Notes under the pieces: generated by a model
The model's input: only the letters and a program-made list of their open reading frames with translations
Database searches by the model: none
Told to the model about the DNA's origin: nothing
Program-made: the position numbers and the translations under genes
Assembly: GCA_903889795.1 (NCBI GenBank)
Contig: CAISYW010000048.1
Span: forward strand, 1 to 5,733
Direction of reading: 5' to 3'
DNA length: 5,733 nucleotides
Origin: an uncultured Chlamydiae bacterium
Lineage (GTDB): Bacteria > Chlamydiota > Chlamydiia > Chlamydiales > SM23-39
Part shown: positions 1 through 4,951 of the stretch, piece after piece
How the letters are laid out: every line of letters begins with the position of its first letter
How positions within the stretch are numbered: the stretch's first letter is position 1

Positions 1-1464
1 CATCATCCCCGGCCAGGGTTTGCGGATGCATAATGATCCGCCTTCTTTGGTGTCGCATTCGCTGCCATCTTGACGTAAGACAACCGGATCGGTTCCAAAG
101 AATGGGCGTGTGGCGCTGCCCGGCTTGAGGGTGTGGGATCCCGGCAGTGGGGAAATCAGAATACCCCCGGTTTCTGTTTGCCACCAGGTATCCATGACGG
201 GGCATTTTCCCTGTCCAATCACGTCGCGATACCAGAGCCAGACTTCCGGGTTAATGGGCTCGCCGACGGATCCGAGAAGGCGGAGCGAGCTTAAATCGTA
301 TTGCTCGGGGTAGAAATCTCCTTTAGCGATCGCCGCTCGGATTGCCGTGGGAGCAGTGTAAAAGGTCGTAACCTTGAATTTTTCGATCACTTGCCAATAA
401 CGGCCGGGATCGGGAAATGTCGGAGTTCCTTCGAATATTATCGTCGTGCAGCCATTGGCCAGAGGCCCGTAGACTACATAGCTATGCCCCGTGATCCAAC
501 CAATGTCGGCCGTGCACCAGTAGACGTCGTTGTCATGAACATCGAAAATATATTTATGAGATAGAGATGCGTGTAACAGATATCCGGCCTGAGTATGGAC
601 GACTCCTTTGGGTTTTCCCGTCGATCCCGAGGTATGCAGAATAAAGAGCGGGTCTTCTGCTTTCATCGTTTCAGGTGCGCAATAGGCTGGCTGAGCCGCC
701 GTGATGTCGTGATACCAGCAGTCGCGTTTACCCATTGGGCAGGGATCGTCTGTTCGTTTTACGACAACGATCGTTTCAATTGAAGGCGCTTCTACGACAG
801 CCATATCGACAATTTCTTTGAGAGGCAGCTTTTTGCCGCCGCGCATGCCGACGTTGGCCGTGATGAGGATTTTGGCTCCGGAATCCTGGATTCGATGCGT
901 TAGAGACTCTGCGCTGAAACCGCCGAAGACCACAGTATGGATCGCGCCGATTCGTGCGCAAGCCAGCATCGCGATTGCCGCTTCGGGAATCATTGGCAAA
1001 TAGATACAGACTCGATCTCCTTTTTGGATGCCCTTCGATTTAAGTGCGTTAGCTAATCGGCATACTTCTAAATGAAGTTCTTTAAAGGTAAACGTTCTGA
1101 CTTCTTCTTCGGAATCGCCTTGCCAAATGATAGCGATCTGATCTCGTCGATGCGTGAGAAGGTGGCGATCCAAGCAGTTTATGGATACATTGATCAGTCC
1201 ATCCTCAAACCAGGTGTGGCGAATGTCGCGCTGGGAGGTGTTCCAGTTATAGATACATGATTTAGTGGGAAATTGAATCCAATCCAGGCAGGCCGCTTGC
1301 TCCAGCCAAAATACATCGCTATCTTCCACTGACCGTTGGTAGAGATTTTCATACTGCCAAAGATTTTTGACGTGGGCATTGGCCGATGTTTGCCAGGAGG
1401 GAGGAAATTTTCTTGCTTCCGGCAGCGTGCAATCCAACGAACCTGTCTCTACCCTGGAATTCAT
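1..1464 (-). CDS. acs: acetyl-CoA synthetase, AMP-forming (N-terminal part, cut by window edge)
   Basis: Activates acetate with ATP to acetyl-AMP and then acetyl-CoA in the cytoplasm. Translated by hand from the minus strand, it stays open for 488 codons with no stop and is still in frame at base 1. Family members are about 650 residues, so the C-terminal lid with the regulatory acetylatable lysine lies outside the window. Visible motifs: GGFSAESL (181-188), the adenylate-forming P-loop TSGSTGKPKG (278-287), DIGWITGHSY (320-329), TAPTAIRA (370-377), GSVGEPINPE (398-407) and DTWWQTETGG (425-434). By alignment with Salmonella Acs, Trp428 matches Trp414, which limits the pocket to acetate; Thr325 and Val400 are also kept, while Val310 is Ile324 here. 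The ATG at 1464 is chosen because AGAAGGG lies 9 nt upstream and I found no in-frame ATG just upstream. It is transcribed away from the cold-shock gene. No frameshift or other damage is seen. Confidence 0.96.
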   Translation of the reverse strand, partial: MNSRVETGSLDCTLPEARKFPPSWQTSANAHVKNLWQYENLYQRSVEDSDVFWLEQAACLDWIQFPTKSCIYNWNTSQRDIRHTWFEDGLINVSINCLDRHLLTHRRDQIAIIWQGDSEEEVRTFTFKELHLEVCRLANALKSKGIQKGDRVCIYLPMIPEAAIAMLACARIGAIHTVVFGGFSAESLTHRIQDSGAKILITANVGMRGGKKLPLKEIVDMAVVEAPSIETIVVVKRTDDPCPMGKRDCWYHDITAAQPAYCAPETMKAEDPLFILHTSGSTGKPKGVVHTQAGYLLHASLSHKYIFDVHDNDVYWCTADIGWITGHSYVVYGPLANGCTTIIFEGTPTFPDPGRYWQVIEKFKVTTFYTAPTAIRAAIAKGDFYPEQYDLSSLRLLGSVGEPINPEVWLWYRDVIGQGKCPVMDTWWQTETGGILISPLPGSHTLKPGSATRPFFGTDPVVLRQDGSECDTKEGGSLCIRKPWPGMM

Positions 1465-1473
1465 AATTTTTTT

Positions 1474-1480
1474 CCCTTCT
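1474..1480 (-). promoter_or_regulatory. ribosome binding site of acs
   Basis: Read on the minus strand this is AGAAGGG, followed by an A-rich 9-nt spacer and the ATG at 1464-1462. It is the best Shine-Dalgarno match of the full-length genes in the window and supports the chosen acs start. Confidence 0.65.
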
Positions 1481-1584
1481 TGAAACTTAGCGTCTATTTT
1501 AACCCGACGAGCGACATTTTTTCGTCCGATTTTTTTGCTAAAGGCGTGAATTAATTTTTTAATTTACATAATTCGTGTTAATTT

Positions 1585-1614
1585 ATTATAAACCGTTTTG
1601 GCTGTGTGGTTTAA
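1585..1614 (-). promoter_or_regulatory. candidate sigma70-type promoter of acs
   Basis: On the minus strand a perfect TATAAT (1590-1585) follows TTAAAC (1614-1609), which matches the -35 consensus at 3 of 6 positions, with an 18-nt spacer. Transcription would start near 1578, giving an acs leader of about 114 nt. The surrounding DNA is very AT-rich, so chance -10 matches are likely; the perfect hexamer and correct orientation are the main support. Confidence 0.4.
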
Positions 1615-1725
1615 GAATTTCAATTCTGAGAGCCTCTTAAAGAGTGATATAAAGTCTATGTTGGAAATGCACTCTGCTTTTTAAGAAAAAATCTGAGAAA
1701 GTGAGTAAAAAATCAACACTCTATG

Positions 1726-1731
1726 TATAAT
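1726..1731 (+). promoter_or_regulatory. candidate distal -10 element for csp (long leader)
   Basis: A perfect TATAAT preceded directly by TG, but with no convincing -35 at 16-19 nt upstream. If used, transcription would begin near 1738, just before the 1740-1791 hairpin, and give a csp leader of about 134 nt. Long structured leaders are typical of cold-inducible csp mRNAs. In DNA this AT-rich the match could be chance. Confidence 0.3.
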
Positions 1732-1739
1732 TGGATCAA

Positions 1740-1791
1740 ATTTCACCACTTTGTTCTGGATTCAAGTCCAAACAATTGTTTTAGGTGAAAT
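1740..1791 (+). repeat. long imperfect inverted repeat / mRNA leader hairpin
   Basis: The outer arms are ATTTCACC (1740-1747) and GGTGAAAT (1784-1791), a perfect 8-bp complement. An inner stem pairs TTGTT (1751-1755) plus TGGA (1757-1760) with TCCA (1767-1770) plus AACAA (1771-1775). This gives nine pairs with one bulged C at 1756 and a 6-nt loop. The two stems are joined by an internal loop of 3 nt on the left and 8 nt on the right. The right outer arm contains most of AGGTGA, the Shine-Dalgarno site of the leader ORF starting at 1793, so folding would hide that site. It would sit at the 5' end of a transcript from the 1726 element. Its regulatory role is inferred. Confidence 0.5.
1770..1781. 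repeat. 12-bp perfect palindrome, possible operator
   Basis: AAACAATTGTTT is its own reverse complement. Its left half also belongs to the inner stem of the 1740-1791 hairpin, so as RNA the two pairings exclude each other. As DNA it could bind a dimeric regulator between the two candidate csp promoters. A short AT-rich palindrome can occur by chance. Confidence 0.3.
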
Positions 1792-1792
1792 A

Positions 1793-1840
1793 ATGGCAAA
1801 TGCGAGATTTAAGTTTGGTTGCAGACTTCAAGCATGCTAA
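1793..1840 (+). CDS. 15-codon leader ORF upstream of csp
   Basis: It encodes MANARFKFGCRLQAC and ends at TAA (1838-1840). It is preceded by AGGTGA (1783-1788), a perfect 6-nt match to the anti-Shine-Dalgarno sequence, 4 nt before the ATG. That is a better site than csp itself has. The SD lies in the right arm of the leader hairpin, which would make translation depend on structure. The first codons resemble those of csp: ATG, GCA and AGA, then AAG TTT, are shared if a two-codon gap is allowed. It could be a regulatory leader peptide, a decayed partial copy of the csp start, or chance. It would only be translated from a promoter upstream of 1793. Expression is not shown. Confidence 0.35.
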   Translation: MANARFKFGCRLQAC

Positions 1841-1843
1841 AAT
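1815..1843 (+). promoter_or_regulatory. candidate proximal extended -10 promoter of csp
   Basis: TTGGTT (1815-1820), a 17-nt spacer and TAAAAT (1838-1843), with the extended -10 dinucleotide TG at 1835-1836. Transcription would start near 1850 and leave a leader of only about 22 nt, without the hairpin or the leader ORF. This is the best-formed promoter-like site on the plus strand of the control region. It overlaps the end of the leader ORF. Confidence 0.5.
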
Positions 1844-1871
1844 CAAGTTAATCAATAAATGAGTGTTGTTT

Positions 1872-2081
1872 ATGGCAAAATGTAGAGGAACAGTTAAGTT
1901 TTTCAATGCACAAAAAGGATTTGGTTTTGTTATCCCTGATAATGGCGGTAAGGAACTATTTGTTCACGCTAACAATATTGAAGGCGGCGTGAAAGCTTTA
2001 CGTGAAGGACAGAAAGTCGAGTTTGTTGAAGGTCCTGGACGTAAAGGCCCTGAAGCTACGAACGTAACTGTAGTACAATAA
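1872..2081 (+). CDS. CspA-family cold-shock protein (single CSD)
   Basis: A 69-residue single-stranded nucleic-acid binding protein of the cold-shock domain family, which melts RNA structure and acts as an RNA chaperone in the cytoplasm. The whole protein is one five-stranded CSD. RNP1 is KGFGFV (15-20) and RNP2 is LFVHA (29-33). The ending GRKGPEATNVTVV is typical of the family, and the length matches CspA (70). Aligned to E. coli CspA, Trp11 is Phe10, Phe12/18/20/31 and His33 are kept, and Phe34 is Ala33. The ATG at 1872 is chosen because the protein then starts directly before the CSD; an in-frame GTG at 1863 would add three residues. Its Shine-Dalgarno sequence is weak (GAGTG, 1861-1865). 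It is probably monocistronic: a terminator follows within 7 nt. The paralogue (A to I type) cannot be assigned, and cold induction is not shown. Confidence 0.95.
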   Translation: MAKCRGTVKFFNAQKGFGFVIPDNGGKELFVHANNIEGGVKALREGQKVEFVEGPGRKGPEATNVTVVQ

Positions 2082-2087
2082 ATCTTT

Positions 2088-2125
2088 ACCCCGATTCAGA
2101 TTTTAATGATTCGGGGTCTCTTTTC
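2088..2125 (+). terminator. Rho-independent terminator of csp
   Basis: ACCCCGA (2088-2094) pairs with TCGGGGT (2111-2117). After one T-T mismatch the stem continues with TCA (2096-2098) pairing TGA (2107-2109), closing an 8-nt loop. A T-rich tail (TCTCTTTTCT-like, to about 2125) follows. The stem starts 7 nt after the csp stop, so it ends the csp transcript. The minus-strand reading lacks a T-run, so it looks one-directional. Confidence 0.88.
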
Positions 2126-2155
2126 TCCCTTCTTAGCAGGTCGAATTTAAAAATC

Positions 2156-3376
2156 ATGGCACCCGTCGGTTCTTGGGATTCGCTGCATGCGGCGATCCAA
2201 GCTCGAGCTGACAGCATCTATTTTGGGATCGGCCATCTCAATATGCGTTCACAATCCGCTTTTAATTTTTCTCTGAGCGATTTGCCCGAGATTGTTCGTA
2301 TTTGCAAAAAAGAGAACATGAAGGCCTACGTCACCCTCAATTCGATTCTATATGATGAAGATCTTCCTCTGATGCGCGAGTATTGCGATGCCATTTTGGC
2401 AAGCCGGGCAGACGCGGTCATTGTCTCCGATATGGCTGCGATCGAATATGCGCGATCGATTCATCTCGACGTTCATCTGTCTACGCAGCTCAATATTTCC
2501 AATGCGGCAGCCGTCCGCTTTTTCTCTCGATTTTCAGATCGAATGGTTTTAGCTCGCGAACTCTCTTTAAATCAGATTCGAGCGATCTGCAGAGAAATTG
2601 AAGAGCAGGATATTCGAGGACCCAGCGGCAAAAGAGTGCAGATCGAAATTTTTGTTCACGGCGCTCTATGCGTTTCGATATCCGGAAAATGCGCTATGAG
2701 TCTTTCCCTATATAATCGATCGGCAAATCGAGGCGAATGTCTTCAGCCCTGCAGACGAAAATACCGTGTCATCGACGAAGAGACGCAAAATGAACTCGTC
2801 ATTGATAACCACTATGTCATGTCTCCGAAAGATCTCTGTACGATTGGATGCGTCGATCAGATCATGGAGGCGGGCGTCTCTGTTTTGAAAATCGAGGGCA
2901 GAGGCCGCTCTCCTGAATACGTCCATACTGTCGTGAGTGTCTATCGCGAAGCGGTGGATTCATTTTCGAAAGAAAAAATATCGATTTGGCTTGAGAAGCT
3001 GCGTTCTGTCTATAACAGGGGCTTTTGGGAAAATGGATATTATCTCGGAAAAAATACGGGTGAATGGAGCGGAGTTGGGGGATCGCAAGCGACGCAGCGA
3101 AAAAAATATGTGGGTAAGGTCATTCATTATTTCCCCAAAATCCAAGTGGCCGAATGTAAATTGGAGAGCCGCTCGCTCGAAGTCGGTGATCATATTTTGA
3201 TTACCGGTTCGACAACGGGGGTGATTGAGGGTACTGTTGATTCTTTGCATGAAGACGGAAAGGTCAATATTGCAAATAAAGGCGCGATTGTCACTTTTCC
3301 CGTGACGGCAAAAGTTCGAAAAAACGATAAGTTATATGTGTTTTGTAAAAATGAGCAACTATGCCAACAGATTTGA
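2156..3376 (+). CDS. peptidase U32 family protein, probable Fe-S RNA hydroxylase (TrhP-like)
   Basis: The 406-residue protein starts with the U32 TIM-barrel-like region (MAPVGSWDSL, then YFG at 22-24) and carries the family signature around 164-200: EIFVHGALC, SGKCAMS, NRGECLQPCR. KIEGRGRSPEYV lies at 245-256. Residues from about 317 resemble the small beta domain that ends TrhP (YegQ) proteins (YVGKVIHY, VGDHILITG). Cys172, Cys179, Cys195 and Cys232 have nearly the spacing of the 4Fe-4S ligands in UbiU; Cys199 and Cys228 are extra candidates. Well-studied relatives hydroxylate tRNA U34 (TrhP), 23S rRNA C2501 (RlhA) or ubiquinone precursors (UbiU/V); the old name 'collagenase' is misleading. 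TrhP-like is my preferred reading because of the C-terminal domain. ATG 2156 is the first normal start after the in-frame stop at 2051, but its only SD candidate, AGCAGG (2135-2140), is 15 nt away. A usual Gly before 'AD' is Arg17 here. Confidence 0.88.
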   Translation: MAPVGSWDSLHAAIQARADSIYFGIGHLNMRSQSAFNFSLSDLPEIVRICKKENMKAYVTLNSILYDEDLPLMREYCDAILASRADAVIVSDMAAIEYARSIHLDVHLSTQLNISNAAAVRFFSRFSDRMVLARELSLNQIRAICREIEEQDIRGPSGKRVQIEIFVHGALCVSISGKCAMSLSLYNRSANRGECLQPCRRKYRVIDEETQNELVIDNHYVMSPKDLCTIGCVDQIMEAGVSVLKIEGRGRSPEYVHTVVSVYREAVDSFSKEKISIWLEKLRSVYNRGFWENGYYLGKNTGEWSGVGGSQATQRKKYVGKVIHYFPKIQVAECKLESRSLEVGDHILITGSTTGVIEGTVDSLHEDGKVNIANKGAIVTFPVTAKVRKNDKLYVFCKNEQLCQQI

Positions 3377-3954
3377 AAATGCGACTTGAAAGCAGTCTCT
3401 GTGAAGTTGAAAAAGCCGCCCAAATGCTGAGCCGGCCTGAAGGAATTGCGTTTATTGAAGACGCCGCTCGAATGATTGTGGAGTGCTATCGACGTAAGAA
3501 CAAGGTTCTGATTGCGGGCAATGGCGGCAGTTTGTGTGATTCGATGCACTTTGCGGAAGAGTTGGTTGGGCAGTTTCGTAAATCACGGCCCGCTTTGCCG
3601 GCGATCGCGTTGTCCGACCCGGGGCAGTTGACCTGTATAAGCAATGATATGGGGTTTGAGGAAGTGTTTGCCCGCGGCGTTGAAGCGTTTGGCGTAGAGG
3701 GTGATCTATTCATCGCTTTGACGACCAGCGGTAATTCGATGAATATTGTGCGCGCAATCAATCGGGCCAAAGAGCGCGGAATGCAAACGATTGCTTTTCT
3801 AGGTAAAACAGGGGGCAAAACGAAGGGCATGTGTGATTTGGAATGGATTGTTTCCGGTTTTTCCTATTCAGACCGCGTACAAGAAGCCCACATGGCAGCA
3901 ATTCATGTCATTATTGAACTTGTCGAGCAAGATCTTTTCCAGCCTGCGCCGTAA
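3361..3954 (+). CDS. gmhA: phosphoheptose isomerase (sedoheptulose 7-phosphate isomerase)
   Basis: Converts sedoheptulose 7-phosphate to D-glycero-D-manno-heptose 7-phosphate, the first step to ADP-heptose for the LPS inner core, in the cytoplasm. The 197-residue protein is one SIS domain and aligns nearly end to end with E. coli GmhA (192). Visible are AGNGGSLCDSMHFAEEL (52-68), TTSGNSMN (121-128) and RVQEAHMAAIH (172-182). The zinc and catalytic residues of E. coli GmhA (His61, Glu65, Gln172, His180) correspond to His63, Glu67, Gln174 and His182, so it should be active and zinc-dependent. It differs from the KpsF/GutQ arabinose-5-phosphate isomerases, which carry extra CBS domains. The ATG at 3361 overlaps the U32 gene by 16 nt; ATG 3379 (Met7) would remove the overlap, and neither has a clear SD, which suggests translational coupling. 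Neighbouring lpxK fits an LPS role. Confidence 0.93.
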   Translation: MPTDLKMRLESSLCEVEKAAQMLSRPEGIAFIEDAARMIVECYRRKNKVLIAGNGGSLCDSMHFAEELVGQFRKSRPALPAIALSDPGQLTCISNDMGFEEVFARGVEAFGVEGDLFIALTTSGNSMNIVRAINRAKERGMQTIAFLGKTGGKTKGMCDLEWIVSGFSYSDRVQEAHMAAIHVIIELVEQDLFQPAP

Positions 3955-4951
3955 GCTCTATTTATCCGTTCAAGAAGGGCGTTGGAGCAGATCTCTCTGT
4001 CTGCGTCCATTGAGTGGATTGTGGGCAATGATTGCTCATATGAAGAATTCGCTATACGATCGCGGAATTCTCCCGATTCATCGAGTTCCTGCATTTGTGA
4101 TTAGCGTGGGTAATCTTGTCGCGGGCGGCAGCGGAAAAACTCCGCTAGTGCATCTCCTGGCGCAATCCATCAACTCTCTGGGGCCGATCGCAATTGTTTC
4201 TCGTGGCTACCATGCTAAAGAAAGCGGATTGCCTCTAGGCGACGAATTGAGCATGCTATCGCGACGTCTCCCTGGGACGCTCTGTTTTGCAAATCCCGAT
4301 CGTGCGGCTGCCGCGCAAGAGGCGATTGCTCAGGGCGCCCGCCTGGTCATTCTCGATGACGGTTTTCAGCATCGTCGTTTGCATCGCGATTTGGATCTCG
4401 TCATGATTGATGCGGCTAATCCCTTTGGATATGGTGCTTTTTTACCGCGAGGCTTGCTTCGAGACCCACCGAGCCGCCTGAAGCAAGCCGACATAATTTT
4501 TGTGAACGGTAAATTATCCGATCAATTGATATTCGATTTGCGGAAATGGAGCGCAGCTCCTTTGATCTCCGTTTCGCTTTGTGTACAGAGAATTTTGGAT
4601 TTACAGGGAAAGGAGCAAAAATCATTGGCTGAATGTAAAGTCGGCGCTTTTTGTGCAATTGGCCAGCCGGGACGTTTTTTTCAGACTTTGAAACAATCTC
4701 ATGTGCAAATTGTCGATCAGTGGATTCTTCCTGATCATGAAAAATTTGAATTTTCTCACATTCAGACCTTTGCCGAGCGATGCCGCCTAAAGGGCGCATC
4801 GGCTATCGTATGTACGGAAAAGGATGCGGTGAAGATACCATTTGATTGCACAGCCCTTCCCATCTATTATTTAGAGATGCAATTAAAAATCATTTCCGGA
4901 CAGACGGATTGGAAAAAATTGATTAAAATAATCACGAGTAGAGGCTCATGA
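3905..4951 (+). CDS. lpxK: tetraacyldisaccharide 4'-kinase (lipid A 4'-kinase)
   Basis: Transfers phosphate from ATP to the 4' position of tetraacyldisaccharide-1-phosphate to give lipid IVA, on the inner face of the inner membrane. From ATG 3905 it has 348 residues, close to the usual 325-340. Features in that numbering: an N-terminal segment with basic and hydrophobic residues expected to touch the membrane (about 10-50), Walker A region VGNLVAGGSGKTP (68-80), SRGY (99-102), GDE (112-114), DDGFQH (151-156) followed by RDLDLV, LPRGLLRDPPSRLKQAD (180-196), AIGQPGRFF (251-259), PDHEKF (276-281) and CTEKDAVKI (303-311). All match LpxK. The start is uncertain: the frame is open back to GTG 3833, ATG 3905 overlaps gmhA by 50 nt without a clear SD, and the next ATG (4028) would lose the N-terminal segment. 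It ends in an ATGA overlap with the E2 gene. Confidence 0.92.
   Translation: MSLLNLSSKIFSSLRRKLYLSVQEGRWSRSLCLRPLSGLWAMIAHMKNSLYDRGILPIHRVPAFVISVGNLVAGGSGKTPLVHLLAQSINSLGPIAIVSRGYHAKESGLPLGDELSMLSRRLPGTLCFANPDRAAAAQEAIAQGARLVILDDGFQHRRLHRDLDLVMIDAANPFGYGAFLPRGLLRDPPSRLKQADIIFVNGKLSDQLIFDLRKWSAAPLISVSLCVQRILDLQGKEQKSLAECKVGAFCAIGQPGRFFQTLKQSHVQIVDQWILPDHEKFEFSHIQTFAERCRLKGASAIVCTEKDAVKIPFDCTALPIYYLEMQLKIISGQTDWKKLIKIITSRGS

Larger units (their letters stand above)
1465..1871. other. divergent AT-rich control region between acs and csp
   Basis: This 407-nt stretch separates two divergently transcribed genes and holds no long coding frame. My count gives about 30% GC over 1561-1860, clearly lower than the flanking genes. 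It holds the acs Shine-Dalgarno site and candidate promoter on the minus strand. On the plus strand it holds two candidate csp promoters, an imperfect long hairpin, a 12-bp palindrome and a 15-codon leader ORF; each is listed separately. I see no tRNA, no known riboswitch fold and no insertion-sequence ends. Confidence 0.75.

Noticed and set aside
1506..1536. Terminator-like GACGA / TCGTC hairpin followed by T7 on the plus strand
   Set aside because: The stem is only 5 bp with a 12-nt loop, and no plus-strand gene ends upstream of it. On the minus strand it lies in the acs leader without a T-run.
110..1554. Several small plus-strand frames across the acs region
   Set aside because: They are shadows of the continuous 488-codon acs frame on the minus strand, with no family features or ribosome binding sites of their own.
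1641..1675. Inverted repeat AGAGTG (1641-1646) / CACTCT (1670-1675)
   Set aside because: Only 6 bp with a 23-nt loop in AT-rich DNA. It extends only with a bulge into TTAAGA and lies upstream of any plus-strand promoter candidate, so it is likely chance.
1756..1772. TTCAAGT loop with GGA/TCC flanks that looks like a tRNA T-arm
   Set aside because: The required five-pair stem fails (C-A, G-A and A-C oppositions) and no acceptor, anticodon or D-arm can be built around it. It is better explained by the 1740-1791 hairpin.
1723..1788. 21-codon ORF (ATG 1723 to TGA 1786) just before the leader ORF
   Set aside because: It has no Shine-Dalgarno site, its start overlaps the candidate TATAAT at 1726-1731, and nothing in the sequence supports translation.
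3190..3830. Minus-strand frames of 114 and 119 codons across the U32/gmhA junction
   Set aside because: The plus-strand genes here carry full catalytic motifs; the antisense frames have no recognisable domains and reflect composition.
4045..4070. Paired GAATTC sites 14 bases apart with partly complementary flanks inside lpxK
   Set aside because: Both fall in conserved lpxK coding sequence, and each is its own palindrome, so the apparent inverted repeat needs no further explanation.
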